Shown piece after piece: positions 43,111 through 52,775 of a stretch of 64,000 nucleotides of DNA. The notes beneath the pieces were generated by a model. It was given only the letters and a program-made list of their open reading frames with translations, had not been told where the DNA came from and searched no databases. Both the position numbers and the translations under genes were made by a program. The stretch is from the NCBI RefSeq assembly GCF_004022705.2, contig NZ_RZOY02000002.1, positions 84,660 through 148,659 of the forward strand. Reading direction: 5' to 3'. The stretch comes from Mesorhizobium sp. M2D.F.Ca.ET.226.01.1.1 (GTDB lineage: Bacteria; Pseudomonadota; Alphaproteobacteria; Rhizobiales; Rhizobiaceae). Positions within the stretch are counted from its first letter, which is position 1. Each line of letters starts with the position of its first letter.

Positions 43111-44270
43111 GCCGACTTAAAGCGCGCCATCAGCTCTGCGCGACCCGGATCGGTCAGCGTCGCGGCAGCGCCGAACTCGAGCGGCTTCAACAGGTCGGCG
43201 GCCGGATAGAGGATCGGGTTGTCGAGCACCTCTTTCGGCAGCAGCGCGTTGACGCGCGCGTCAGTCGAGGGCGCGCCATTGGCCAGATGCTCCTTCACCG
43301 CCACTTTCGGGTTCATCAGATAGTTGAGCAGCGCATAGCCGGCCGGCTTGTTTGGCGCATCCTTCGGAATGGCGTAGAAGTCGGTCCAGATCTCGCCCCC
43401 TTCCTTGCCGAGCACATATGCGATCTCGGGAATGTCGCGATGGAGTTGCGCGCCGTCATTGGTCCAGCACATCGTCATCCAGGCATCTCCGGCGCGCATT
43501 CCGGGCTGATAGTCGCTCGACACCGCGAACAGATGCGGCTTGACCTTGAGCAGCAGTTCCTCGGCCTTGGCGAGTTCGTCCTGCTTCAGCGAGTTGAACG
43601 AATAGCCGTAATATTTCAGCGCATTGCCGATCGTCGTCAGCTGGTAGTCATGCACCATGGTGCGGCCGTCGCCCTCGGCCATCGCCGTATCCCAGAACTC
43701 CTTCCAGCTCGTCATCGGCTTGGAGAGCTTCTTGGTGTTGACGGCAAAGCCGGTCGTGCCCCAGTTCTTCGGCACGGCGTAGATCGTGCCATCGATCGTG
43801 CCTTCGGCGGTGAAGCGGGCGTCTTCCTTGGTGCCGTCGAAATTGCCGAGCTTGGCCATGTCGAGCGCTTCGATGATGCCGAGCTTCTTGTAGGTCGAGA
43901 TGGTGTAGTTGGTCGGCACGAACAGGCTCCAGCCCGAACCACCGGCCTGCAGCTTGGCCAGCATCTCCTCGTTCGAGCCGAAGACATTGACCTCGACGGC
44001 CACACCCGTGTCGGCCTTGAAGTTCTCGAAGGTCTGCGGGTCGTGATAGTTCGGCCAGGTGGCGATCGACATGCGGTCGCCGAGATTCTCGGCGGCGAAG
44101 GCCGGCGTCGGCATGATGCCCAGCTCGCGCGCCATCACCGCGGTGGCGACGCCGAGACCGGTGAGGCCGAGGAAGTCACGCCGGCTGATCGAGCCGCGCT
44201 TCAGGCGCATCAACTGGTCGACGAATTTATCTGGGCTTATCGGCAGTCCGTCACGATAGGATTTCGGCAT
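43107..44270 (-). CDS. potD: ABC polyamine-type periplasmic binding protein (PotD/F-like)
   Basis: 387 residues from the ATG at 44270, with GAGGG upstream. Tat-type signal SISRRDFLGLTGLGVATAV, with cleavage near AFA-AE (~residue 59). Mature: SIATWPNYHDPQTFENFKADTGVAVEVNVFGSNEEMLAKLQAGGSGWSLFVPT, the polyamine-binding-family start, and WMTMCWTNDGAQLHRDI. Its start overlaps the ATPase 3' end by 20 bases. Confidence 0.87.
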   Translation of the reverse strand: MPKSYRDGLPISPDKFVDQLMRLKRGSISRRDFLGLTGLGVATAVMARELGIMPTPAFAAENLGDRMSIATWPNYHDPQTFENFKADTGVAVEVNVFGSNEEMLAKLQAGGSGWSLFVPTNYTISTYKKLGIIEALDMAKLGNFDGTKEDARFTAEGTIDGTIYAVPKNWGTTGFAVNTKKLSKPMTSWKEFWDTAMAEGDGRTMVHDYQLTTIGNALKYYGYSFNSLKQDELAKAEELLLKVKPHLFAVSSDYQPGMRAGDAWMTMCWTNDGAQLHRDIPEIAYVLGKEGGEIWTDFYAIPKDAPNKPAGYALLNYLMNPKVAVKEHLANGAPSTDARVNALLPKEVLDNPILYPAADLLKPLEFGAAATLTDPGRAELMARFKSA

Positions 44271-45378
44271 TTTGATTTTCCCTCTGGTTGGTCCCGTTGT
44301 TCTTGGCGTGCGGAAACGCCAGCGGCGCTCCGGCGGCAAAGCCGATGGCGACGGGTTCGCCCGGCTTGAAGAGATTGCCCTGGCCAATCACATGGTCGGC
44401 CTTGGCGAGCAGTGACCCGATGCCCTGGACCTCGATCGCATATTCCGCCGTCGAGCCCAGGAAGATCCGGTTGCGCACGGTGCCTTTCAGGCTGCCGCCT
44501 CCGGATGCGGAGAGGCTGAGCGATTCCGGCCGCAGGCTGACGGATACCGCCTCGCCGCGGCTGAGCGGCACCCGCTTGCGCGCCGAAATGACGGTGCCGT
44601 CGGCGAGCGCGATGTCGACGAGATCGCCGGAGAGACCTGCCACCTTGCCGCTGACGAGATTGGTCTTGCCGACGAAATCCGCGACGAACAGGTCGGCCGG
44701 CTCGTCATAGATTTCGCTTGGCTGCCCGAGCTGGACGACGCGGCCGCCATTCATGACGCAGACGAAGTCGCTCATCGACAGCGCCTCCTCCTGATCGTGG
44801 GTGACCAGCACGAAGGTGATGCCGATTTCGCGCTGCAAATTCTGCAGCTCGATCTGCATGTCGGTGCGCAGCTTCTTGTCGAGCGCCGCCAGCGGCTCGT
44901 CGAGCAAGAGCACCGCCGGCTTGTTGACCAGAGCGCGGGCGAGCGCCACGCGCTGCTGCTGGCCGCCGGAAAGCTCGTGGATCTTGCGGCGGCCATAGCC
45001 TGCGAGCTGCACCATGGAAAGCGCCTCGCCTGCCCTCTGGCTGATCTCGCGCGACGACAGCCGCGGCCTTGCCTGACGCAGGCCGTAGGAGATGTTCTCC
45101 TCGACATTGAGATGTGGGAACAGCGCATATTGCTGGAACACCATGTTGACCGGGCGCCGGTAAGGCGGCGTCCCGGCCATGTCCCGGCCGCGGATCAGCA
45201 CCTGGCCCTCGCTCGGCTGCTCGAAGCCGCCGATCATGCGCAGGCACGTCGTCTTGCCGCAGCCGGAGGGGCCAAGCAAAGCGACGAAGGCCGAAGGCGG
45301 GATGGCAAGGTCGATGCCGCTCACCGCGGTGACCGCGCCATAGCGCTTGGTGACCGCGCGAAATTCGATATCGGGCAC
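44251..45378 (-). CDS. potA: ABC polyamine-type ATPase (PotA-like)
   Basis: 375 residues taking the GTG at 45378 (VPDIEFRAVTKRYG); upstream TTG codons at 45390 and 45417 are alternatives, and none has a strong ribosome-binding site. Walker A GPSGCGKTTCLRMIGG, Q-loop MVFQQYALFPHLNV, signature [17 protein letters not shown], Walker B VLLLDEPLAALDKK, switch VTHDQEEALSM, TOBE domain from ~280. First gene of the operon, divergent from the LuxR-type regulator. Confidence 0.88.
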   Translation of the reverse strand: MPDIEFRAVTKRYGAVTAVSGIDLAIPPSAFVALLGPSGCGKTTCLRMIGGFEQPSEGQVLIRGRDMAGTPPYRRPVNMVFQQYALFPHLNVEENISYGLRQARPRLSSREISQRAGEALSMVQLAGYGRRKIHELSGGQQQRVALARALVNKPAVLLLDEPLAALDKKLRTDMQIELQNLQREIGITFVLVTHDQEEALSMSDFVCVMNGGRVVQLGQPSEIYDEPADLFVADFVGKTNLVSGKVAGLSGDLVDIALADGTVISARKRVPLSRGEAVSVSLRPESLSLSASGGGSLKGTVRNRIFLGSTAEYAIEVQGIGSLLAKADHVIGQGNLFKPGEPVAIGFAAGAPLAFPHAKNNGTNQRENQNAEILS

Positions 45379-45451
45379 AGCAGTCAAGCCACGGGCTCCA
45401 GCGACAGCATGAGGCAATATCGTGACGCTAGCAGAGCCAATACCGGCTAGT

Positions 45452-45473
45452 ATATACCTCGCGGGTGGTATAT
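45452..45473. promoter_or_regulatory. Dyad in the potA/luxR-type divergent promoter
   Basis: ATATACC, eight bases, GGTATAT. Arms are perfect seven-mers. The AT-rich arms overlap the best -10-like sequence of the region. Likely operator for the LuxR-type protein encoded 28 bases away. Confidence 0.5.
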
Positions 45474-45500
45474 TTAGCTGATTTTATCGTTTAGAGGGGT

Positions 45501-46319
45501 ATGGGATTGGCCGCCTCCCGCAGTGACGACTACAACGCCTTGGCCGCCGTGATCGCCGCGTCGCGAGAAGCGGCAGGCGACCATTTCGGCAAGGCGATCG
45601 TCAGCTGGCTGCGCGGGCATGTCCGTTTCGATCACTGCGTGATCTTCGGCTATCGCGGTGCCACGCGGCCGCCCTTGCTGTTCGAAACCTTCTCGCCGGC
45701 GGAGAGCCACATCTTCGTCGCGCTCTATCAGGAAGGGCCCTATCTGCTCGACCCGTTCCACCATGCCGCGGTCGAGCGCAAGGAAGGCTTCTGGCGCATG
45801 CGCGAGCTGGCGCCCGACCGCTTCTATGCCAGCGAATACTACCGCTCCTACTACAGCCAGACCCGGCTGGCCGAAGAGGTCGGCTTCTTTGTGCCTTTAG
45901 CCGGCAACGACGCGCTGGTGCTGTCGCTGATGCGGCTGCGCGCCACCGGTCCCTTCGGAACGGCGGATGCCCGGCTGCTGCGCGACATGGCGCCGGCGGT
46001 GATCGGTTTCTGCAAGCAGCGCTGGCCTGCTTTGCCTGCCGACGAAGCCGCTGTCCGGCCATCGGACGAAACAGTCGCCATGCCCAACGAGCTCGACCGC
46101 GCGCATATCTGGAAGAGCCTGTCGCTGACCTCGCGTGAAAAGCAGGTGGTCGACCTCGTGCTTCAGGGCCATTCAACGGAATCGATCGCCCGGGCGCTCA
46201 GGATCGTGCCTGGAACCGTCAAGGTCCACCGCCGCAACATCTACCGCAAGCTCAAGATCAAATCGCAGGCCGGCCTCTTCGCCCGCTTCGTCGAGATCAT
46301 CGACGCACGGATCGGCTGA
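45501..46319 (+). CDS. LuxR-type transcriptional regulator (non-canonical sensor)
   Basis: 272 residues. C-terminal HTH at ~212-265 with SLTSREKQVVDLVLQGHSTESIARALRIVPGTVKVHRRNIYRKLKI, the GerE/LuxR signature. The N-terminal ~160 residues (FDHCVIFGYRG, GPYLLDPFHHAAVERKEGFWRM, LAEEVGFFVPLAGNDALVLSLMR) look like the ligand domain of LuxR relatives found beside amine or amino-acid genes; I cannot map the full AHL-binding residue set. GAGGGG precedes the ATG. Divergent from the polyamine operon. Confidence 0.82.
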   Translation: MGLAASRSDDYNALAAVIAASREAAGDHFGKAIVSWLRGHVRFDHCVIFGYRGATRPPLLFETFSPAESHIFVALYQEGPYLLDPFHHAAVERKEGFWRMRELAPDRFYASEYYRSYYSQTRLAEEVGFFVPLAGNDALVLSLMRLRATGPFGTADARLLRDMAPAVIGFCKQRWPALPADEAAVRPSDETVAMPNELDRAHIWKSLSLTSREKQVVDLVLQGHSTESIARALRIVPGTVKVHRRNIYRKLKIKSQAGLFARFVEIIDARIG

Positions 46320-46995
46320 GCCTCGACTCCATCGGGTCCGCGGCCGCAAACACCGCGCTCGCCTCGCTGACGATCGACACGTGGTCCCGGGCCGCCTTGC
46401 CCGCGGCCGCGCCGTCGCCGCGCATGATAGCGGTGACGATCACGTCATGCTCCTGCCAGGATTTGGCCAGCCGGCCTGGCAGCATGAACTGCGCGCGCCG
46501 GAACGGCGCCAGCCGGCTGCGGGTCGTCACGGTCAGATCATGGATATGCGCGTTGTGGGCTCCGCGATAAAGCCTGCTGTGAAAGTCGGTGTTGAAATAC
46601 TCGTAGTCCTCCTCGGCGCCGAGCTGCACCAGGCGCGCCGACGCCTGATGTTCCAGCTCCAGCGAACGGCGCTCTGCGCCGGTCATGCGCTCGGCCGAGA
46701 AGCGCGCGCAGATCGCCTCCAGCTCGGCCATGCTCTCGAACATCGAGGCGAGATGTTCCTGCGTGATCACGGCGACGATAGCCCCCCTATTGGGCCGCCT
46801 TTCGACCAGCCCCATGGCGCTCAACTGGCCGAGCGCCTCCCGTACCGGCGTGCGCGAGACGTCGAAGCGGGCGGCGAGCGAGCCCTCGTCGAGCTTTTCG
46901 CCGGGACGCAGATAGCCGGTGACGATGCGGTCCGCGATCGCCCTCACCATCTGATCCACGGTCGTGCCCGACCTGACCAAGCGCCTTCCCGACAC
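46297..46995 (-). CDS. GntR-family regulator, FCD subfamily, of the biuret locus
   Basis: 232 residues from a GTG at 46995, chosen because GGAGGA lies just upstream; a GTG at 47046 is possible. Winged helix DQMVRAIADRIVTGYLRPGEKLDEGSLAARFDVSRTPVREALGQL (~12-56), then the FCD domain with DFHSRLYRGAHNAHI (Asp, His) and QEHDVIVTAIMRGD (His). The 3' end overlaps the LuxR-type gene tail to tail by 23 bases. Divergent from the BMP-importer operon, which it most likely controls through TGCATGCA sites. Confidence 0.88.
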   Translation of the reverse strand: MSGRRLVRSGTTVDQMVRAIADRIVTGYLRPGEKLDEGSLAARFDVSRTPVREALGQLSAMGLVERRPNRGAIVAVITQEHLASMFESMAELEAICARFSAERMTGAERRSLELEHQASARLVQLGAEEDYEYFNTDFHSRLYRGAHNAHIHDLTVTTRSRLAPFRRAQFMLPGRLAKSWQEHDVIVTAIMRGDGAAAGKAARDHVSIVSEASAVFAAADPMESRLSRSVRR

Positions 46996-47125
46996 GTCTC
47001 CTCCGTCCAGTTTCTTGTATCCGGACCTGCGGCCTGGACGGCTCACAGGCCGATTTCGACTCAGGCTGCACCCCTGTATGCCTAGATTTTGACCTCTCTG
47101 TCAAACTGATCATTTTTCAGGCATA

Positions 47126-47139
47126 AAGTGCATGCACTT
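47126..47139. promoter_or_regulatory. Perfect 14-base palindrome, GntR operator candidate
   Basis: AAGTGCATGCACTT, exact dyad. TGCATGCACTT recurs at 47220-47230, about 94 bases downstream. Both are in the gap between the GntR gene and the importer operon. TGCATGCA cores fit FCD-type GntR operators. Confidence 0.6.
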
Positions 47140-47219
47140 GCCTTGCCTTTATGCAAGCCTTCTAAGACCGTCTATTGATTTTATTACGGAAAACATCGCC
47201 TTGGAACTGGCACAGTGAT

Positions 47220-47230
47220 TGCATGCACTT
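47220..47230. promoter_or_regulatory. Second TGCATGCA site
   Basis: TGCATGCACTT in GATTGCATGCACTTTC, a copy of most of the palindrome at 47126. It lies 55 bases before the binding-protein start, so occupancy would overlap the promoter. Confidence 0.5.
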
Positions 47231-47284
47231 TCTTGACATCATGTTAACCGGCCCGCCAGGGTCCAAGAAAGGGGAGCATTCGAT

Positions 47285-48412
47285 ATGACCGGGAAATTCA
47301 TGCTTAGCCGCCGCGATCTGCTCAAGACCTCCGCCGCCGGGGCGGCGCTCGGTCTGGCCCCGGCGGCCTTTCCGATCCGCGCCGCGCGCGCCGCCGCCGC
47401 GACCGTCGGCTTCATCTATGTCGGACCGAAGGACGATTATGGTTACAACCAGGCGCATGCCGAAGGCGCGGCCTCGCTGAAGGGCATCGAAGGCATCTCC
47501 ATCGTCGAGGAAGAGAACGTCCCCGAGACGGTCGACGTCCAGAAGACGATGGAATCGATGATCAATCTCGACGGCGCCTCGCTGATCTTCCCGACCTCCT
47601 TCGGTTATTTCGATCCGCATATGCTCGCCATGTGCGCCAAGTTCCCCGACGTGCAGTTCCGCCATTGCGGCGGCATGTGGAACAAGGACAAGCACCCGAT
47701 GAATGCCGGCTCCTATTTCGGCTATATCGGCATGGGCCAGTACCTCAACGGCGTCGTCGCCGGCCACACCACCAAGTCGAAGAAGCTCGGCTTCGTTGCC
47801 GCCAAGCCGATCCCGCAGGTTCTGCTCAATATCAATTCCTTCCTGCTCGGCGCGCGCTCGGTCGATCCGGCGATCACCTGCCAGGTGATCTTCACCGGCG
47901 AGTGGTCGCTGGCGGTGAAGGAGGCCGAGGCCACCAATGCGCTGATCGACCAGGGTGCCGACGTCGTCACCTGCCATGTCGACAGTCCCAAGGTGGTGGT
48001 CGAGACCGCAGCCGGACGCGGCGCCTTCATCTGCGGCTACCACGCCAACCAGAGCCCGCTGGCGCCGGAAAAATACCTGACCGGCGCGGAGTGGAACTGG
48101 GCCAAGGTCTACAAGATGTTCGTCGACGACCTCGTCGCCGGCAAGCCGCTGCCCAATTTCACGCGCGGCGGACTGGCCGACGGCTTCGTCAAGATGAGCC
48201 CGCTCGGCCCCGCCGTGGGCGAAGCCGCGCGCAAGCAGTTCGACGCCACGCTGGCCGAAATGATGAAGGGCGGCTTCTCCGTCATCAAGGGACCATTGAA
48301 GAGCAACAAGGGCGCCGTCGTCGCGACCGAAGGCCAGGCCTTCGTCGAGACCGCCATCGAACTCGAAAGCATGGACTATCTCGTCGAGGGCGTCGTCGGC
48401 TCAACGGCCTAA
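47285..48412 (+). CDS. BMP-family ABC importer substrate-binding lipoprotein-like protein
   Basis: 375 residues. Tat-like signal LSRRDLLKTSAAGAALGLAP, with cleavage near ARA. Mature start TVGFIYVGPKDDYGYNQAHAEG and LIFPTSFGYFDPHMLAMCAKFPDVQFRHCGG are typical of the BMP/PnrA family (basic membrane protein, nucleoside-binding relatives). No lipobox Cys is obvious. Context with biuret and allophanate hydrolases suggests a small urea-like or pyrimidine ligand rather than nucleosides. GGGGAG precedes the ATG. Confidence 0.88.
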   Translation: MTGKFMLSRRDLLKTSAAGAALGLAPAAFPIRAARAAAATVGFIYVGPKDDYGYNQAHAEGAASLKGIEGISIVEEENVPETVDVQKTMESMINLDGASLIFPTSFGYFDPHMLAMCAKFPDVQFRHCGGMWNKDKHPMNAGSYFGYIGMGQYLNGVVAGHTTKSKKLGFVAAKPIPQVLLNINSFLLGARSVDPAITCQVIFTGEWSLAVKEAEATNALIDQGADVVTCHVDSPKVVVETAAGRGAFICGYHANQSPLAPEKYLTGAEWNWAKVYKMFVDDLVAGKPLPNFTRGGLADGFVKMSPLGPAVGEAARKQFDATLAEMMKGGFSVIKGPLKSNKGAVVATEGQAFVETAIELESMDYLVEGVVGSTA

Positions 48413-48442
48413 GTCAGGCGCGAGCCGAGGGGAGACGGGGAT

Positions 48443-49567
48443 ATGGCGGACACTGTGAGCAGCCCGGACCTGCGGTCCATCCTCGATGCCAGGGGATACC
48501 GGGCGGCGCTCGAATGGATCGCCAGGCGGGCGGAGGCCTTCGTCATTCCGCTCGCGGCGCTGGTCGTCGGCATGGTGCTGTTCAGCCTGTTCATCCTGGC
48601 TGTCGGCAAGTCGCCGGTGCAGCTCTATGAGACGATGTGGCGGGGCGGCTTCGGCTCCTGGTTCTCGATCCAGAACTCCCTGTCGCGCGGCGCGCCGCTC
48701 CTGCTTGCGGCGCTCTGCGTGGCGCTGCCCGCGCGCCTTGGCCTGGTCGTGATCGGCGGCGAAGGGGCCATTGTGCTCGGCGGCGTCGCCGCGGCAGCCA
48801 TCGGCGTGGCGCTGAACGGCGCGCCGTCTTTTCTCGTTATCCTTCTCATGGGCGTGGGGGGCGCAGCCGCCGGCGGCATCTGGATAGGTGTCGTCGGCGC
48901 GCTCCGCCATTACCGAGCTGTCAACGAGACCATCTCCAGCCTGCTGATGGCCTACATCGCCATCGCCCTGATGAACCATCTGGTGGAAGGGCCGCTGCGT
49001 GACCCGGCCTCGCTGAACAAACCCTCGACCCAGCCGCTGGCCGACATCTACCGCATCGGCAACATACCGGGCATGGAAGTGCATTGGGGCCTGGTCGTCG
49101 GCATCCTCGCCTGCGTGTTCTCCTGGCTGCTGATAGAGAAGACCCGCTGGGGTTTTGCTGCGCGCATCGCTGGCGGCAATGTCAGGGCCGCACAGGTGCA
49201 GGGCCTTGCCGTCGGTCCGTTGATCGTCGGCTTCACCGCGCTGGCGGGTGGCTTCGCCGGCCTTGCCGGCATGCTGGAGGTCGCGGCCGTGCAGGGCAGC
49301 GCCAACGGCTCGCTTGCCGCGGGCTATGGCTATACCGGCATCCTCGTCGCCTTCCTCGCCCGCCACAACCCGCTCGCCATCATTCCCGTTGCCATCCTGC
49401 TTGGCGGCATCGACGCGTCCGGCGGCCTGATCCAGCGCCGCATGGACCTGCCCGACGCAACCGTGCTGGTGCTGCAAGGCATGCTCTTCATCGTCATCCT
49501 GTTCAGCGAGACCTTCTACGGCCGCTTCAAGCTCTTCAACCCGGACCTGTGGCAACGGAGCACCTGA
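48443..49567 (+). CDS. BMP-type ABC importer permease 1
   Basis: 374 residues, multi-spanning (about ten helices), of the branched-chain/ribose permease-like family. Seen: FVIPLAALVVGMVLFSLFILAVG, the family segment SLLMAYIAIALMNHLVEGPLRDP and GFAARIAGGNVRAAQVQGL (cytoplasmic coupling loop). Its stop overlaps the next ATG by one base (TGATG). Confidence 0.88.
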   Translation: MADTVSSPDLRSILDARGYRAALEWIARRAEAFVIPLAALVVGMVLFSLFILAVGKSPVQLYETMWRGGFGSWFSIQNSLSRGAPLLLAALCVALPARLGLVVIGGEGAIVLGGVAAAAIGVALNGAPSFLVILLMGVGGAAAGGIWIGVVGALRHYRAVNETISSLLMAYIAIALMNHLVEGPLRDPASLNKPSTQPLADIYRIGNIPGMEVHWGLVVGILACVFSWLLIEKTRWGFAARIAGGNVRAAQVQGLAVGPLIVGFTALAGGFAGLAGMLEVAAVQGSANGSLAAGYGYTGILVAFLARHNPLAIIPVAILLGGIDASGGLIQRRMDLPDATVLVLQGMLFIVILFSETFYGRFKLFNPDLWQRST

Positions 49568-50493
49568 TGGAAACGACCGACATCGGCCTGTGGGGCGTGC
49601 CGCTCGCCATGCTCGGCGGCGCCATCCGCGTCTCCACACCCTTCATCTTCGTCTCGCTCGGCGAAGCTATCACCGAGCGTTCCGGCCGCATCAATCTCGG
49701 CCTCGAAGGCACGCTGGTGTTCGGCGCCATGAGCGCCTACGCGGTGGCTGTCATGACCGGCTCGCCATGGCTCGGCCTTCTGGCCGCGGCGCTCGCCGGT
49801 CTCTGCTTCGGCCTCTTCCACGGCTGGATCTGCAAGTTCCCGAAGGTCAACGACATCGCCATCGGCATTGCCCTGATGCTGTTCGGCACCGGCCTCGCCT
49901 TCTTCTTCGGCAAGCCCTTCATCCAGCCTTCGGCGCCCGACCTGCCGGCGATCCCCTTCGGCGCCTGGTCCGACATCCCGCAGGTGCAGGCGGCGCTCAA
50001 CGTCAACGTGCTGTTCCTGATCGGTGCCGCGCTTGCCGTCTTCCTCTGGTGGGCCTTCCGCAACACCCGCATCGGTCTCATCGTGCGCGTGGTCGGTGAC
50101 AGCGCCGATGCGGCGCGCGCCATGGGCCTCAACCCCAACACCGTGCGGCTGCTGGCCACCGGCGTCGGCGGAGCGCTGGCCGGCATCGGCGGCGCCTACC
50201 TGTCGCTTTACTATCCCGGCAGTTGGACCGAACGCATCTCGTCCGGCCAGGGGCTGATGGCGGTGGCGCTGGTCATCTTCGCGCGCTGGAATCCGCTCGG
50301 CTGCTTTGCCGCAGCGCTCCTGTTCGGCGGCGCCGGCGCTCTCGGCCCGGCGCTGCAGTCGGTGGGCGTCACGCAAGGCTACTACCTGTTCTACGCCGCG
50401 CCTTACATTCTCACCCTCGTCATCATGATCGCCACCTCGTCGCCGAGCCGCACGCTTGCCGGCGCGCCCGGCGAACTGTCGATCACCAAATGA
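49567..50493 (+). CDS. BMP-type ABC importer permease 2
   Basis: 308 residues from the ATG at 49567. Family features: [38 protein letters not shown] (~17-54) and the coupling loop [21 protein letters not shown]. About eight helices. Pairs with permease 1. Confidence 0.88.
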   Translation: METTDIGLWGVPLAMLGGAIRVSTPFIFVSLGEAITERSGRINLGLEGTLVFGAMSAYAVAVMTGSPWLGLLAAALAGLCFGLFHGWICKFPKVNDIAIGIALMLFGTGLAFFFGKPFIQPSAPDLPAIPFGAWSDIPQVQAALNVNVLFLIGAALAVFLWWAFRNTRIGLIVRVVGDSADAARAMGLNPNTVRLLATGVGGALAGIGGAYLSLYYPGSWTERISSGQGLMAVALVIFARWNPLGCFAAALLFGGAGALGPALQSVGVTQGYYLFYAAPYILTLVIMIATSSPSRTLAGAPGELSITK

Positions 50494-50533
50494 CCGCGCA
50501 CCACGAACCGCTCGCGAGACCGGAGTTTTCGCC

Positions 50534-51235
50534 ATGAACGCAAGAGCCGAGATCACCCAGCGCTACATAGACGCCGATCCGTATCCCTGGCCCTACAATG
50601 GCGATCTGCGACCGGACAACACGGCGCTGATCATCATCGACATGCAGACCGACTTCTGCGGGCCGGGCGGCTATGTCGACCATATGGGCTACGACCTGTC
50701 GCTGGTCCGCGCGCCGATCGAGCCGATCAAGTCGGTCCTCTCGGCCATGCGAGCCAAGGGCTACACCATCATCCACACCCGCGAGGGCCATCGCCCCGAC
50801 CTCGCCGACCTGCCCGCCAACAAGCGCTGGCGCTCGCGCCGCATCAATGCCGGCATCGGCGATCCAGGTCCGTGCGGGCGCATCCTGGTGCGCGGCGAGC
50901 CGGGCTGGGACATCATCCCCGATCTTTATCCGGCCGAGGGTGAGCCAATCATCGACAAGCCCGGCAAGGGTTCGTTCTGCGCCACCGATCTGGAGCTGAT
51001 CCTCAACCAGCGCGGCATCGAAAACATCGTGCTGACCGGCATCACCACCGATGTCTGCGTGCACACCACCATGCGCGAGGCCAACGACCGCGGCTTCGAA
51101 TGCGTGACGCTGGAGGATTGCTGCGGGGCGACCGACTACGGCAACCATCTGGCGGCGATCAAGATGATCAAGATGCAGGGCGGCGTGTTTGGCGCGGTCT
51201 CGAATTCGGCCGCGCTCGTCGCGCAGTTGCCGTGA
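50534..51235 (+). CDS. biuH: Biuret amidohydrolase (BiuH-like cysteine hydrolase)
   Basis: 233 residues from the ATG at 50534. Isochorismatase-like fold with triad Asp36 ([11 protein letters not shown]), Lys142 ([13 protein letters not shown]) and Cys175 ([17 protein letters not shown]); these positions equal those I remember for BiuH of Rhizobium leguminosarum 3841, and the surrounding sequence ([40 protein letters not shown]) also matches from memory. It hydrolyses biuret to allophanate and ammonia. The allophanate hydrolase gene is four genes downstream. Confidence 0.87.
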   Translation: MNARAEITQRYIDADPYPWPYNGDLRPDNTALIIIDMQTDFCGPGGYVDHMGYDLSLVRAPIEPIKSVLSAMRAKGYTIIHTREGHRPDLADLPANKRWRSRRINAGIGDPGPCGRILVRGEPGWDIIPDLYPAEGEPIIDKPGKGSFCATDLELILNQRGIENIVLTGITTDVCVHTTMREANDRGFECVTLEDCCGATDYGNHLAAIKMIKMQGGVFGAVSNSAALVAQLP

Positions 51236-51245
51236 GGAAGCGGCG

Positions 51246-52775
51246 ATGAGTGGTACGCATAGCAAGGCGATCGGCGTCGAGACCATCGGCATGACCATGC
51301 GCTTCGGCGCCTTCACGGCGCTGGACGATGTCTCCATCAAGGTGCCGGCAGGCTCCTTCCATGCCTTGCTCGGCGAGAACGGCGCCGGCAAGTCGACGCT
51401 GGTCAAATGCATGATGGGTTTCTACCACCCGACATCCGGCGACATATTGGTCGATGGACGCCAGGTGACGATCGCCAGCCCCAGGGATGCCTCGGCGCTC
51501 GGCCTCGGCATGGTCTATCAGCATTTCACGCTCGTGCCTTCGCTGACGGGCGCCGAGAACCTCGTCATCTCGCGCGAGAGAGTGCCCGGCGTCATCGACT
51601 GGCGCAAGGAACGCGGCGAGCTTGCCGCCTTCATGAGCGGCATGCCGTTCAAAGTGCCGCTCGACGTCAAAGTGGCGGAACTCGCCGCCGGCGAGAAACA
51701 GAAGCTGGAGATCATCAAGCAGCTTTATCTCGGTCGCAATTTCCTGGTGCTGGACGAACCGACATCCGTGCTCACCCCGGGCGAGGCGCAGGAAGTGCTT
51801 GGCCTGGTGCGTGGCATGACCAAGGCCGGCGACCTCACCGTGCTGATGATCTCGCACAAGTTCCACGAGGTCACGGCATTCGCCGACGACATTACCGTGC
51901 TGCGCAAGGGCAGGCTCACCGGAACCGGCAAAGTCTCCGACCTTTCCCGCAGGGAGATGGCGGCGATGATGATCGGTGACCAGCCGATCGCGGCGCTCGA
52001 CAGCCGCGCCGAACCGAAGCCGGACGCCGAGATCGTGCTCAAGGTGAAGGCGCTGAAGGCGCCAGACCGCACCGGGCTGAAGTCGATCGACATTGCCGAT
52101 CTCGGCGTGCGCTCCGGCGAGATCGTCGGCATCGCCGGCATCTCCGGCAACGGCCAGAAGGAGTTCCTGGAAGTTCTGGCCGGACAGCGCCCGCGCAACG
52201 GTGGCGAGGTCATGGTTCGCGGCGCCACCTATGCGGCGACGCGCGCCGAGGCGCGCGCGTTGAATGTCCGCCTGATCCCGGAGGAGCCGCTGAAGAATGC
52301 CTGCGCGCCAAGGATGACGGTCGCCGAGAACATCGCCTTCCGCACCTTCGACGTGGACGGCAACGGCAAGCCGGTGAGTTGGATCAGCGCCGGCGCCATC
52401 AAGGCTTTCAGCGCCCGCCTGGTCGAGCAGTTCAAGGTCAAGACGGCATCGCTGTCGTCGCCGATCGCCTCGCTGTCGGGCGGCAATGTGCAGCGCGCCG
52501 TGCTCGCCCGCGAGCTCACCGGCGAGGTTGACCTGCTGATCGTCTCCAACCCCTGCTTCGGCCTCGACTTCTCCGCGGTCGCCGAAATCCGGGCTCGCAT
52601 CATGAAGGCGCGCAACGCCGGCGCCGCGGTGCTCCTGATGTCCGAAGACCTCGACGAGCTGCTGGAGCTATCCGATCGCATTCTCGTCATGTCCGATGGC
52701 GCGCTCGTCTACGAGACGCCGATCGCGCAGGCCAGCGTGCAGACCATCGGCGAGCATATGGCGGGGCATCACTGA
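51246..52775 (+). CDS. BMP-type ABC importer ATPase (two cassettes)
   Basis: 509 residues, duplicated cassette. Domain 1: Walker [30 protein letters not shown], degenerate signature [12 protein letters not shown], Walker [13 protein letters not shown]. Domain 2 from ~280: [16 protein letters not shown] replaces Walker A, signature [28 protein letters not shown] as Walker B-like. This asymmetry is usual in the sugar/nucleoside (RbsA, YufO) class. GAGGAAG precedes the ATG at 51246. Confidence 0.88.
   Translation: MSGTHSKAIGVETIGMTMRFGAFTALDDVSIKVPAGSFHALLGENGAGKSTLVKCMMGFYHPTSGDILVDGRQVTIASPRDASALGLGMVYQHFTLVPSLTGAENLVISRERVPGVIDWRKERGELAAFMSGMPFKVPLDVKVAELAAGEKQKLEIIKQLYLGRNFLVLDEPTSVLTPGEAQEVLGLVRGMTKAGDLTVLMISHKFHEVTAFADDITVLRKGRLTGTGKVSDLSRREMAAMMIGDQPIAALDSRAEPKPDAEIVLKVKALKAPDRTGLKSIDIADLGVRSGEIVGIAGISGNGQKEFLEVLAGQRPRNGGEVMVRGATYAATRAEARALNVRLIPEEPLKNACAPRMTVAENIAFRTFDVDGNGKPVSWISAGAIKAFSARLVEQFKVKTASLSSPIASLSGGNVQRAVLARELTGEVDLLIVSNPCFGLDFSAVAEIRARIMKARNAGAAVLLMSEDLDELLELSDRILVMSDGALVYETPIAQASVQTIGEHMAGHH

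Noticed and set aside
45501..46319. Quorum-sensing LuxR/LuxI pair
   Set aside because: No luxI-type synthase is nearby, the AHL-binding residue set could not be mapped, and the gene faces a polyamine operon.
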